Positions 1 to 7,638 of a stretch of 64,000 nt of DNA are shown here, piece after piece; position 1 is the stretch's first letter, and each line of letters begins with the position of its first letter. The notes under the pieces are model-generated. The model was not told where the DNA came from. It searched no databases and saw only the letters and a list, made by a program, of their open reading frames with translations. Where the stretch lies: assembly GCA_028277225.1 (NCBI GenBank), contig JANQHB010000056.1, positions 26,013 through 90,012 on the forward strand, given 5' to 3'. Position numbers and translations under genes: made by a program. Origin of the DNA: Chlorobium sp. Lineage in GTDB: Bacteria; Bacteroidota; Chlorobiia; Chlorobiales; Chlorobiaceae.

Positions 1-186
1 CCCGGAAATGTTGCCGATCGAGTAGATAACAGCCATCACGACAAGACCGAAAACCGTGCTTATACCAACGTGGCCAAGGGCTGCGCCGAAGAGGTCATTG
101 ACAATAATGGCTCCGCAGCCGGCAAAGACGAGTGCGAATGTGCCAATCGCTTCGGCATAATAGATGTTTCTGTTTGAACTGAACAT
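1..186 (-). CDS. Aquaporin (MIP family), N-terminal part, cut by window edge
   Basis: The minus strand reads an ATG at 186 and 62 codons that run off the window. The peptide starts MFSSNRNIYYAEAIGTF and continues with a glycine- and alanine-rich membrane segment ending ...VIYSIGNISG. In the MIP family this position leads straight into the first NPA half-helix (SGAHxNPA), so the pore motif itself lies outside the window. It is the next gene downstream of arsC on the same strand. In some bacteria (aqpS of Sinorhizobium) an aquaporin beside arsC carries arsenite out of the cell; that role here is inferred from position only. Family call good, substrate unknown. Confidence 0.75.
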   Translation of the reverse strand, partial: MFSSNRNIYYAEAIGTFALVFAGCGAIIVNDLFGAALGHVGISTVFGLVVMAVIYSIGNISG

Positions 187-425
187 AGAATCCTAAACTG
201 AGCGTTTCAAGAAATGCTGCATTATAGTAAGTATATTAACAACTATCTGTTATACCATGTTTGTATGGAAATAGTCCCTAACCTGTCAGGTGAGCATGAA
301 AACTGATGTAGAGCCGCATTTTTGAAATCCCGACAATCGCTCAATTCAGGTTAGAATATGTTCTGGTCGACAGCCGGGTCAACAATCCTGTGAGTATGTC
401 ATGAATTCCGATGACGTTTTGTGTG
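187..425. other. Spacer between aquaporin and arsC with two copies of a dispersed motif
   Basis: No gene seen. Positions 190-215 hold an ACTGAGCGTTTCAAGAAATG-type motif, and 337-350 hold CGCTCAATTCAGGTT. These are two forms, in opposite orientation, of a motif that recurs before genes elsewhere in the window (near 6565, 12385, 14765, 36268, 41362). Confidence 0.5.
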
Positions 426-860
426 TCAGGCGTTTCGCAGTCTTTCCGGAAGTCCGGCAATAAAATCCCTGATTTCATCGCGTACTTTTCTGTAGCAGTC
501 CAGCTTTTGTTCAGGGTCGTCAAACGCTTCGGCCAGACGCGGCGGGTCCTGGAAGCCTGCATGGATTCGTTTTGCTTTTCCAGGGAAAAACGGACAGTTT
601 TCACGGGCGTTGTCGCAGACTGTAATAATGACATCGAAGTCGATGCTCATGATTTCACCGACATTTTTTGAATGCTGTGAGGTAATATCGACTCCGGCTT
701 CCTTCATGACCGATACGGCATGCAGATTCATACCGTGTATTTCCGTTCCGGCCGAATAGGGTTCTATGGTGTCGTTCTTCAGAAAGCGTGCCCAGCCTTC
801 GGCCATCTGGCTCCGGCAGGAGTTTCCGGTACAGAGAAAGAGAATTCTGGTTTTTTGCAT
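426..860 (-). CDS. arsC: Arsenate reductase, thioredoxin-coupled (LMW-phosphatase type)
   Basis: 144 residues with the low-molecular-weight tyrosine phosphatase P-loop CTGNSCRS at residues 10-17. It has C10, C15, C82 and C89, the cysteine arrangement of the plasmid pI258 ArsC family, in which C10, C82 and C89 relay a disulfide to thioredoxin while arsenate is reduced to arsenite. The general-acid loop appears as DPP at 105-107. The ATG at 860 is the natural start. The downstream gene on the same strand is an aquaporin, about 240 bp away, which suggests an arsenate reduction and arsenite release pair. No arsR or arsB is visible in the window. Confidence 0.85.
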   Translation of the reverse strand: MQKTRILFLCTGNSCRSQMAEGWARFLKNDTIEPYSAGTEIHGMNLHAVSVMKEAGVDITSQHSKNVGEIMSIDFDVIITVCDNARENCPFFPGKAKRIHAGFQDPPRLAEAFDDPEQKLDCYRKVRDEIRDFIAGLPERLRNA

Positions 861-1010
861 GATAGTGCCGGTGTATAGACTCGTTGCATATGATTTTGGT
901 TGACCGGTAAGAAAAGAAAATGCATGTGTCCTTAAGCATTGTTTGCAAAATGTTCACATGCCGGGATCAGGTTTCTCGATTTTGCAGGAGGTGTTCTGAA
1001 AAATGGACGT

Positions 1011-1667
1011 TCATTCCAACGACCGGTCGGCTTTATGTACGGCGGCTATGAAAGCCATGATTTTCTGATGGTCCTTGATACCGGGAGATTTTTCCACACC
1101 GCTGGCTGTGTCGACGGCATAAGGCCGGATTGTCATGATTGCATCAGCGACATTGTCCGGGTTAAGTCCTCCGGCGAGGATGACATGGCCCAGATCTTCC
1201 GTTTCCTTAACAATGCGTTTCGCTGTTTCCTGTTCGATACGTTCTCCGGTTCCCCCCGGCTGACCTTTTCGGTAGGCGTCAAACAAAAAAGAGGTTATGC
1301 CTGTAGTGTCGCTATAGTTCCTGACGATATCCGTTGAAAAATCAGGGCTGGTACGAAATGCGCGAATAATCCTTGTTCCTGAAACGGCGAGTGTTTTTTC
1401 AACTGTGTAGCGATCGGAATGAAGCTGTGCGGCATCGAGGTTGCAGCGGCGGCATATCTCATTGATCTCTTCAGGTTCCTGTTCGACAAATATACCTGCA
1501 GTAGCAACGAATGGCGGGAGGAGTCTGATGATTTCCCGTGCGAGATCCGGCTGGATATATCGGGGACTTTTCCTGCTGAAATTGAATCCCAGGGCATCTG
1601 CACCTGCCGAGCAGGAGAAGAGCGCGTCCTCCGGAGTCGTTATGCCGCAGATTTTGATTTTTGTCAA
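1011..1667 (-). CDS. trpF: Phosphoribosylanthranilate isomerase
   Basis: 218 residues, normal for the single-domain TIM-barrel enzyme that converts N-(5-phosphoribosyl)anthranilate to CdRP in tryptophan synthesis. The N-terminus MTKIKICGIT carries the catalytic Cys of the family motif KICG, and the C-terminal phosphate-binding region shows LAGGLNPDNV and DTASGVE. The only start compatible with the family N-terminus is TTG at 1667. No Shine-Dalgarno is seen because a 7-bp tandem repeat occupies the sequence just upstream. No other trp gene is adjacent. Confidence 0.9.
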   Translation of the reverse strand: MTKIKICGITTPEDALFSCSAGADALGFNFSRKSPRYIQPDLAREIIRLLPPFVATAGIFVEQEPEEINEICRRCNLDAAQLHSDRYTVEKTLAVSGTRIIRAFRTSPDFSTDIVRNYSDTTGITSFLFDAYRKGQPGGTGERIEQETAKRIVKETEDLGHVILAGGLNPDNVADAIMTIRPYAVDTASGVEKSPGIKDHQKIMAFIAAVHKADRSLE

Positions 1668-1673
1668 AACGTG

Positions 1674-1720
1674 ATAGGTAATAGGTAATAGGTAATAGGT
1701 AATAGGTAATAGGTAATAGA
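1674..1720. repeat. Heptanucleotide tandem repeat (ATAGGTA), about 6.5 copies
   Basis: Six perfect ATAGGTA units from 1674 to 1715 plus a partial one. The tract begins 6 bp from the trpF start codon and fills its ribosome-binding region, so copy-number change could alter trpF expression (inference). Confidence 0.9.
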
Positions 1721-1823
1721 AAAATATGAAGTTACGAAATGGTCCCGGTGGAGCATAGCGGGGAAGCTTTTTTCATTTCGGCTATTTTTCTTATACTTCA
1801 GTCCGTTTGGCTTACGACGGGAT

Positions 1824-1898
1824 TGGGGTGTGGCCAAGTGGTAAGGCATCGCCCTTTGGAGGCGACATTCGCAGGTTCGAATCCTGCCGCCCCAGCCA
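1824..1898 (+). tRNA. tRNA-Gln (UUG)
   Basis: Cloverleaf: acceptor TGGGGTG pairs with CGCCCCA, anticodon stem TCGCC/GGCGA, loop CTTTGGA with anticodon TTG, and T-arm GCAGG-TTCGAAT-CCTGC. The CCA end is encoded (1896-1898). A strong terminator follows. Confidence 0.95.
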
Positions 1899-1904
1899 TA
1901 TAAA

Positions 1905-1938
1905 AAAAGGCGCCAGTGTGTCACTGCGCCTTTTTTTG
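1905..1938 (+). terminator. Rho-independent terminator after tRNA-Gln
   Basis: Stem GGCGCCAGTG / CACTGCGCC around a TGT loop, followed by seven T. The A-run on the 5' side could let it work in both directions. Confidence 0.85.
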
Positions 1939-2385
1939 TTAAGAGTGGGGAGAAGAGCTATGAGTGGGGAGTAAAAGTTCTTAGTCCTTAGTCCTCAGTT
2001 CTTAGTGAAGAAGTATCTTGGGGAGGGAGATTGTGTTGGGTGTTAGGATGAATAGTTCTTGGTTCTGAGTGAAGAAAAAAGGCAATGAGTGCTGAGTAAG
2101 CAGGGAGCGCTTTTTGCGCAGGAGCAGCTTGCTCTGGCTCGCAGGAGTATGAAGCAAGTTGTAGGGGCGGGTTTCAAACCCGCCCGTACGGTGTCATTTG
2201 CAGGGGCGAAAAATCTTTCGCCCTTTCGCAGGCGGGAAAACCTCTTCAAACAACTCAACAAAAACCATCTTCTCCTTATACCGAATACCGAATACCGAAT
2301 ACCGAATACCGAATACCGAATACCGAATACCTTTTGGATGTAGGGGTGAAAAATTTTTCGCCAGATATGGCGGGGTTCAGGGAAA
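1939..2385. repeat. Repeat-rich spacer between tRNA-Gln and ahcY
   Basis: No convincing gene. It contains degenerate 7-bp repeats AGTTCTT/AGTCCTT/AGTCCTC/AGTTCTT (1976-2006) and a GCGCTTTTTGCGC-type palindrome with a GCAGGAGCAG block (2107-2145). It also has the GGGCGGGTTT/AAACCCGCCC palindrome (2161-2189), two GGGGCGAAAAA/TTTTTCGCC-type palindromes (2202-2225 and 2341-2361) and a perfect ATACCGA array (2278-2331). The same types recur in other spacers. Confidence 0.8.
2278..2331. repeat. Heptanucleotide tandem repeat (ATACCGA), about 7.7 copies
   Basis: Seven perfect ATACCGA units from 2278 to 2326 and a partial ATACC. The region is noncoding. Confidence 0.95.
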
Positions 2386-2387
2386 TA

Positions 2388-2430
2388 AGGCAAAAAGGCT
2401 GCTCCGGTTTGGGCCGGGCAGCCTTCTTTT
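2388..2430 (-). terminator. Rho-independent terminator after ahcY
   Basis: Read on the minus strand: stem AAGGCTGCCCGG / CCGGAGCAGCCTT with an internal loop, then a short T-run. It sits 20 bp past the ahcY stop. Confidence 0.8.
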
Positions 2431-2449
2431 CATTGTACAACGTTTCCGA

Positions 2450-3868
2450 TCAGTAGCGGTAATGATCGGGCTTGTATGGGCCGTCGACAGGAACGTTGAT
2501 ATAACCGGCCTGTTCCTCTGTCAGCCTTGTAAGCTTGACTCCCAATTGTTCGAGATGCAGTCGTGCCACCTCTTCGTCAAGTTTTTTCGGCAGGCAGTAG
2601 ACTCCGGTTTCGTACTCTTTCGTCCAGAGTTCGATCTGTGCAAGCGTCTGATTTGTAAATGAGTTACTCATCACGAACGACGGGTGTCCGGTTGCGCAGC
2701 CGAGGTTGACAAGACGTCCTTCTGCAAGCAGATAGATCGAGTGGCCGTCCTCGAACGTATACTTGTCATACTGTGGCTTGATGTTGGTTTTGGTCGCGCC
2801 GGCATACTCGTTGAGTTTTTCCACCTGGATTTCATTGTCGAAATGCCCGATGTTGCAGACGATCGCTTCATCCTTCATCTGCTTCATGTGCTCAAGCGTG
2901 ATAACATCCTTGTTGCCCGTTGTGGTGACAAAGATATTGCCGTCCTTGATGGCGTCTTCCATGGTTGATACCTGGAAGCCTTCCATTGCCGCCTGCAGCG
3001 CACAGATAGGATCGATCTCCGTAACGATAACGCGTGCACCGTATGAACGCATGGAGTGCGCACATCCCTTGCCCACATCACCGTAGCCGAGAACAACGAC
3101 AACCTTGCCGGCAAGCATGACATCGGTTGCGCGCTTGATGCCGTCAGCGAGCGATTCGCGGCAGCCGTAGAGGTTATCGAACTTTGACTTGGTGACCGAG
3201 TCGTTGACGTTGATTGCAGGGAAGAGCAGTTCGCCTTTTTCCATCATCTGGTAGAGGCGGTGGACTCCTGTGGTCGTTTCTTCTGAAACGCCCCTGACTT
3301 CGGGCGCGACTTTGTGCCAGTGCTGATTGTCGGCTTCAAAGACCTCGCGCAACTGGCCGTAGAGGGCTTTTTCCTCTGCATTGCCGGGCTCGACATCAAG
3401 CATCGAGGGATTGTCCTCGATCTTGTAGCCAAGATGGATCATCAGGGTTGCGTCGCCGCCATCGTCGACAATGACGTTCGGTCCCTTGCCGTCAGGAAAC
3501 GCCAATGCCTGGCGTGTGCACCACCAGTATTCGTCGAGCGTTTCGCCTTTCCATGCAAACACCGGTATACCGGCAGCGGCAATGGCAGCAGCGGCATGGT
3601 CCTGCGTTGAAAAAATATTGCAGCTTGCCCAGCGGACTTCAGCGCCGAGATCGGCAAGGGTTTCGATCAGAACCGCAGTCTGTATGGTCATGTGCAATGA
3701 ACCCATGATGCGTGAGCCTTTCAGCGGCTTTTTGCCTGCATATTTCAGACGGGTAGCCATAAGGCCCGGCATCTCTTTTTCGGCGATTCTGATTTCTTTA
3801 CGTCCCCAGTCAGCCAGAGAGATATCTGCCACTTTGTAATCGAGTACTTCAGTGTCAGTTGTCATCAT
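2450..3868 (-). CDS. ahcY: S-adenosylhomocysteine hydrolase
   Basis: 472 residues, the usual bacterial length. It cleaves S-adenosylhomocysteine to adenosine and homocysteine with bound NAD, removing the inhibitor formed by methyltransferases. The NAD-binding loop GYGDVGKG is at about 261-268, the substrate region [13 protein letters not shown] at 220-232, and the family C-terminus ends PDHYRY. Two ATG codons stand in tandem at 3868 and 3865, and the start is not decided by any clear ribosome site. It lies 33 bp after metK on the same strand, so the two form a SAM-cycle operon controlled from the leader before metK. Confidence 0.97.
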   Translation of the reverse strand: MMTTDTEVLDYKVADISLADWGRKEIRIAEKEMPGLMATRLKYAGKKPLKGSRIMGSLHMTIQTAVLIETLADLGAEVRWASCNIFSTQDHAAAAIAAAGIPVFAWKGETLDEYWWCTRQALAFPDGKGPNVIVDDGGDATLMIHLGYKIEDNPSMLDVEPGNAEEKALYGQLREVFEADNQHWHKVAPEVRGVSEETTTGVHRLYQMMEKGELLFPAINVNDSVTKSKFDNLYGCRESLADGIKRATDVMLAGKVVVVLGYGDVGKGCAHSMRSYGARVIVTEIDPICALQAAMEGFQVSTMEDAIKDGNIFVTTTGNKDVITLEHMKQMKDEAIVCNIGHFDNEIQVEKLNEYAGATKTNIKPQYDKYTFEDGHSIYLLAEGRLVNLGCATGHPSFVMSNSFTNQTLAQIELWTKEYETGVYCLPKKLDEEVARLHLEQLGVKLTRLTEEQAGYINVPVDGPYKPDHYRY

Positions 3869-3901
3869 AGTGATAGTGTGTTTTTTCTTTTAAATATCGG
3901 A

Positions 3902-5113
3902 TCAAAGGTTGAATGCCTGCTTCAGTTCGTCAACTTTGTCGGTCTTTTCCCATGGGAAGTTATCGCGGCCGAAGTGCCCGTATGCCGCAGTTTCCTGGTA
4001 GCTCCAGCCCTGGGGTTTGTCCAGGCTGAAATGACGGATGATAGCGGCTGGTCTGAGGTCGAAGATCTGCTCGGCTTTTGCCTGGATTTCGGCGTCACCG
4101 AGGCCGTTGGCAGCCGTGTCGTGCGTGTCGATATAGATTGAAACCGGACGTGCAACGCCGATCGCATAGGAGACCTGAACGGTACATTTATCGGCCAGTC
4201 CTGCAGCGACGATGTTTTTTGCGACGTGGCGTGAGGCGTATGCAGCGCTGCGGTCTACCTTTGACGGATCCTTGCCGCTGAACGCGCCGCCGCCATGGGG
4301 CGCTGCGCCACCGTAGGTGTCGACGATGATTTTACGGCCGGTCAGACCCGTGTCGCCGTGAGGGCCGCCGATAACAAAACGGCCGGTCGGATTGATATGA
4401 AACTTGGTGTTGTCGTCGAGCATCTCTGCCGGAATGACTTCCCTGACGATATTTTCAATAATGTCTTTCTTGATGACGTCCTGCCACGCTTCTACGCTGT
4501 AGCCTTCGGGTTCCGGGTCATGCTGGGTCGAAACGACAACCGCGTCGACTCTCTGTGCGACACCGTCAATATATTCGAGTGTTACCTGGCTTTTTGAGTC
4601 CGGGCGCAGGTATGTCATTATTTTGCCGGCCTTGCGGATATCGGCCATTTTTTTAACAAGAGCGTGTGCATACTGGATCGCCGCAGGCATAAGTTCCGGA
4701 GTCTCTGTACAGGCGTATCCGAACATCATGCCCTGATCGCCGGCACCAACCTTGTCAAGTTCGTCTGCGATTTCTTCTTTTCGGTCAACGCCCCTGTTGA
4801 TATCGGGAGACTGGCTGTGCAGTGCAGAAAGGACGCCGCATGATTTTGCCTCGAACATGTATTCGCCTTTGTTGTATCCGATCTGTTCGACTGCTTTTCT
4901 CGCAAGCTCCTGTATGTCCACAATACCTTTTGTCGTTACTTCGCCGCCCACGATGACCTGGCCGGTTGTAACAAATGTTTCGCAGGCTACACGCGAATTC
5001 GGATCCTGACGGAGAAAATCATCGAGCACCGCGTCTGAAATCTGGTCCGATACCTTGTCGGGGTGTCCTTCTGATACAGACTCTGACGTAAAGAAGTATC
5101 TTGACTGTGACAT
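3902..5113 (-). CDS. metK: S-adenosylmethionine synthetase
   Basis: Makes SAM from methionine and ATP. The sequence shows the N-terminal [11 protein letters not shown], the central [15 protein letters not shown]-binding motif and the C-terminal [19 protein letters not shown] signature. The open frame extends upstream to a TTG at 5146, but family proteins begin near [12 protein letters not shown], so ATG 5113 (403 residues) is preferred; ATG 5119 would add two residues. Neither has a clear Shine-Dalgarno. It is first in the metK-ahcY operon, preceded by a structured leader. Confidence 0.95.
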   Translation of the reverse strand: MSQSRYFFTSESVSEGHPDKVSDQISDAVLDDFLRQDPNSRVACETFVTTGQVIVGGEVTTKGIVDIQELARKAVEQIGYNKGEYMFEAKSCGVLSALHSQSPDINRGVDRKEEIADELDKVGAGDQGMMFGYACTETPELMPAAIQYAHALVKKMADIRKAGKIMTYLRPDSKSQVTLEYIDGVAQRVDAVVVSTQHDPEPEGYSVEAWQDVIKKDIIENIVREVIPAEMLDDNTKFHINPTGRFVIGGPHGDTGLTGRKIIVDTYGGAAPHGGGAFSGKDPSKVDRSAAYASRHVAKNIVAAGLADKCTVQVSYAIGVARPVSIYIDTHDTAANGLGDAEIQAKAEQIFDLRPAAIIRHFSLDKPQGWSYQETAAYGHFGRDNFPWEKTDKVDELKQAFNL

Positions 5114-5204
5114 CTTCATTGATATTTTTGGTTTAGCGAACGACAAGAACTACAAGAAAAGCTCTTGCTTGTCTTACAAAAGGGTTTCGTGTTCGATGAA
5201 AAAA

Positions 5205-5300
5205 CAAGAGAGAGCGGACACGGATAACCCATGGTTACAAGCGATCGGGACATAGTAACCCCAAACGCTTTCGACACCGTGTCCATAGGTAATGGGGATG
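5205..5300 (-). promoter_or_regulatory. Candidate SAM-Chlorobi riboswitch-like leader of metK-ahcY
   Basis: On the minus strand GGACACGG (5284-5277) can pair with CCGTGTCC (5223-5216), closing a domain of about 69 nt. Inside, GGTTAC can pair with GTAACC and AAGCG with CGCTT, giving a compact folded leader about 100 nt before metK. An RNA called SAM-Chlorobi is known from this phylum, always in the 5' UTR of metK-ahcY operons, and has been proposed to bind SAM. Gene context and a strong closing stem match; the detailed consensus was not compared. Confidence 0.6.
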
Positions 5301-5360
5301 CCGGATAGGTGGACAATGTACGTAATCACGACACGTCATGCAAGAATATCGCTATAAAAT

Positions 5361-5387
5361 TGTTGCCGGGCTCTCAACCCGGCAATG
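5361..5387 (-). terminator. Hairpin after the sugar nucleotidyltransferase gene
   Basis: TTGCCGGG / CCCGGCAA with a 7-nt loop (5363-5385). Read on the minus strand it is followed by an A+T-rich stretch with several T. It is probably the transcription end of the gene at 5418-6395. Confidence 0.6.
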
Positions 5388-5417
5388 ACGATGCCTGTAA
5401 AGAAGCGGACATTGGCT

Positions 5418-6395
5418 TCATCGGAGTTTGATCTCCGAAAAGTCTCCTATGTTCGCTTCATGTGGGTCACCGGAAAGGTCGGCATTGTTGCCGATAATGG
5501 AGTTGTTGAGGGACACATGCTGAACTTTTGAGCCGTTGCCGATAATCGAGTTTTTAATAATGGCATCCTCGATCACTGCGTCTTCCCCAATTGTTGTGTT
5601 CGGTCCGATAATCGCATTGTTTATTTTCGCATTTTTCGCTACAAAGACCGGTTCATTGATGATGCATCCGGGTAAAGTAGAGCCGGAACTGTGGTCCTTG
5701 AGTAGAATCTCGTTTGTAGAAAGCAGTGTTTCCGGTTTTCCGCAGTCGTACCAGTTGTTTACCGGAAAAGTCGTCAACGGTTCGCCATTTTCCAGCATCA
5801 TCTGCAGTGCATCGGTCAACTGGTACTCGCCCTTTGTTTTTATGTTTTCATTGATAAGCCTGTCAATACAGGAAAAGAGTGTTGCAGAGTTTTTTATATA
5901 GTAAAGCCCGACAATAGCAAGATTGCCCACCGGTTCACTGGGCTTCTCGACAAGCCTGACAATCTTACCGTTGCCTGTTATTGCGATGCCGAACCTGCTC
6001 GGGTCATCCACTTCCCTGACTCCAAGGGTTGACGTGGAACTGTTCAGGATGCCCGACAGCTCGACATCAAAAATGGTGTCCCCGAGTATGATGAACACAG
6101 GTTCGCCCTCGATGACGTGCGGTTTGCACATCCAGATTGCATGGGCGAGTCCCAGGCGTTCCTCCTGATTGACAAAGGTAAAGCGGATATCGTAATTGTC
6201 GCGGAGATAGGTTTCTATCATATCGCCAAGGTAGCCTACGATAACAATGGCTTCATCAATACCCGAAGCTATGAGTTTGTCCATGATATGCCCTATGATC
6301 GGCTTTCCGGCCACATTGAGAAGCACTTTCGGCCGGGAAAAAGTGTGGGGGCGAAGTCTTGTTCCTACTCCTGCAACAGGTATGATCGCTTTCAT
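5418..6395 (-). CDS. Sugar-phosphate nucleotidyltransferase (RmlA/GlmU-like) with beta-helix tail
   Basis: 325 residues. The N-terminus MKAIIPVAGVGTRLRPHT carries the GxGTRL nucleotide loop, followed by RPKVLL with the phosphate-binding lysine, so it transfers NMP from NTP to a sugar 1-phosphate. From about residue 240 the chain shows isoleucine-rich hexapeptide-type repeats (NAIIGPNTTIGEDAVI and similar), a left-handed beta-helix. Such two-domain proteins include glucose-1-phosphate thymidylyl- and uridylyltransferases and mannose-1-phosphate guanylyltransferase-like enzymes; the exact substrate cannot be fixed here. It stands alone, divergent from the Nudix gene. Confidence 0.85.
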   Translation of the reverse strand: MKAIIPVAGVGTRLRPHTFSRPKVLLNVAGKPIIGHIMDKLIASGIDEAIVIVGYLGDMIETYLRDNYDIRFTFVNQEERLGLAHAIWMCKPHVIEGEPVFIILGDTIFDVELSGILNSSTSTLGVREVDDPSRFGIAITGNGKIVRLVEKPSEPVGNLAIVGLYYIKNSATLFSCIDRLINENIKTKGEYQLTDALQMMLENGEPLTTFPVNNWYDCGKPETLLSTNEILLKDHSSGSTLPGCIINEPVFVAKNAKINNAIIGPNTTIGEDAVIEDAIIKNSIIGNGSKVQHVSLNNSIIGNNADLSGDPHEANIGDFSEIKLR

Positions 6396-6560
6396 AATCA
6401 GATGGATGTTATGTTTCGGGGGAAGATGTCAGGTAATTCCGAACAAAGTTTACTAAAAACAAATGAAAAAATACATCGTTTCTCCCCATATGAGGGACTC
6501 TGTTGCTGATTTTTCGCTATTCCGAATGGCTTTGTTTCCTTACATTTGCAAACAAAAACA

Positions 6561-6597
6561 GCCTGAATTGAGCGTTTCAAAAAATGCTCAATTTAGG
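6561..6597. repeat. Copy of dispersed motif CCTGAATTGAGCGTTTCAA with inverted ends
   Basis: CCTGAATTGAGC...GCTCAATTTAGG forms an imperfect palindrome across 6562-6597 (TTGAGC/GCTCAA core). The first half matches motif copies at 190-215 and, reversed, those listed in the motif finding. It lies between two divergent genes and covers an in-frame upstream ATG of the Nudix ORF. Confidence 0.6.
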
Positions 6598-6619
6598 AAC
6601 ATATAACATTGGCCAACCT

Positions 6620-7033
6620 ATGTCGTCAAAGCCAGGATGGATCTATAGACAGTCGGGCGTTGTGCCGGTTTACCGCCGGAAGGTCGTTCTGATCACCGCC
6701 AGAAAGTCAAAGCGCTGGATCATTCCGAAAGGCGTTATCGAAAAAAATATGTCTCCGTATGAATCGGCAGCAAAGGAAGCCTATGAGGAGGCCGGTGTTA
6801 TAGGGACGGTCAAAAAGAGGGAACTCGGACGGTATACCTATGAAAAATGGGGCGGAACCTTTACCGTGAGGGTGTATCCGCTGCATGTAGAGAAACTGCT
6901 CGACACATGGAGTGAGATGCATGAGCGGAAGCGAAAGATCGTGACTCCCGTTGAAGCAGTCGAGATGGTCTGTTTTCGGGAACTTGCAGCTATGATCCAG
7001 GAGTATTGCAAGATACTCCAGAAGCAGAAATGA
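6620..7033 (+). CDS. Nudix hydrolase
   Basis: About 137 residues from ATG 6620 (MSSKPGWIYRQSGVVPVYRR). The frame also opens at ATG 6584, but that codon lies inside a dispersed palindromic repeat, so the later start is preferred. The Nudix helix reads GVIEKNMSPYESAAKEAYEE followed by AGV. The metal-binding EAYEEAG part is intact, but the first Glu of the consensus GX5E is Met and the consensus Arg is Lys. The size resembles diphosphoinositol-polyphosphate or diadenosine polyphosphate hydrolases; the substrate is unknown. Confidence 0.85.
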   Translation: MSSKPGWIYRQSGVVPVYRRKVVLITARKSKRWIIPKGVIEKNMSPYESAAKEAYEEAGVIGTVKKRELGRYTYEKWGGTFTVRVYPLHVEKLLDTWSEMHERKRKIVTPVEAVEMVCFRELAAMIQEYCKILQKQK

Positions 7034-7088
7034 AACTTTTTCTTCAGTACCGGACTGATTTCTATTTTTTCTTTATTCACAGGTTTTG

Positions 7089-7128
7089 TATAATTGCGAT
7101 ATCAAATATTATGATATCAATTATATCG
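7089..7128 (+). promoter_or_regulatory. Putative marR promoter with overlapping operator repeats
   Basis: A -10-like TATAAT at 7089-7094 is followed by two direct GATATCAA boxes (7098 and 7113), inside an imperfect palindrome with CGATAT/ATATCG ends (7097-7128) that stops just before the ATG. MarR proteins usually bind such A+T-rich dyads over their own promoter. No good -35 box is seen. Confidence 0.5.
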
Positions 7129-7130
7129 TT

Positions 7131-7586
7131 ATGAGTGCAATGGAAAATCCGGTAAAAAAATTTATCGGTCATCATGTGGGGATAACCGCAAACCTTCTGA
7201 GAACGGTTTTTACGGCAACGATATCGAGGAAGAACGACAACATTTCTCCTGAACAGTTTGCTGTACTGGTTCGTCTAAGCAGAAGCGAAGGATTAAGTCA
7301 GAATATCATCGCGGAGTATGTTTTGAAGGACGATGCGACGATAACCCGAATTCTTGACAGCCTGGAAAAAAAGAAGCTTGCTGTCAGAAAAAAAGATGAA
7401 CATGATCGTCGCTCCAATCTCGCTTTCCTGACCCCGAAAGGCAGGGACGTTGTGGAAAAGATGCTGCCGGAAGTCAGTGAGCTTAACCGGCATCTTCTCG
7501 AGGGAGTCGATAGCGAAGAGGTCAGGGTTGTCTATGACGTTCTGGACAGGCTGAGAGAGAATGCAAAAATTACGCTAAAAAAATAA
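7131..7586 (+). CDS. MarR-family transcriptional regulator
   Basis: 151 residues from ATG 7131 (MSAMENPVKKFIGHHVGITA); a further ATG at 7140 is possible. The winged-helix core shows ISPEQFAVLVRLSRSEGLSQNIIAEY, then DDATITRILDSLEKKKLAVR as recognition helix and DEHDRRSNLAFLTPKGRDVV as wing (the DxRxxxxxLT motif). MarR proteins are dimeric repressors released by small molecules. It is the first gene of the efflux cluster, with candidate operator boxes between its -10 and its start, so it probably represses itself and the pump genes. Confidence 0.9.
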   Translation: MSAMENPVKKFIGHHVGITANLLRTVFTATISRKNDNISPEQFAVLVRLSRSEGLSQNIIAEYVLKDDATITRILDSLEKKKLAVRKKDEHDRRSNLAFLTPKGRDVVEKMLPEVSELNRHLLEGVDSEEVRVVYDVLDRLRENAKITLKK

Positions 7587-7638
7587 TTGCTGATCAGGCT
7601 GTAAACAGGATGCCTGTATAAAATAAATTCATTGAACC

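Noticed and set aside
2278..2331. Tandem ATACCGA array as a possible CRISPR
   Set aside because: Units are 7 bp and directly joined, with no spacers and no cas genes; the same holds for the arrays at 1674 and 38440.
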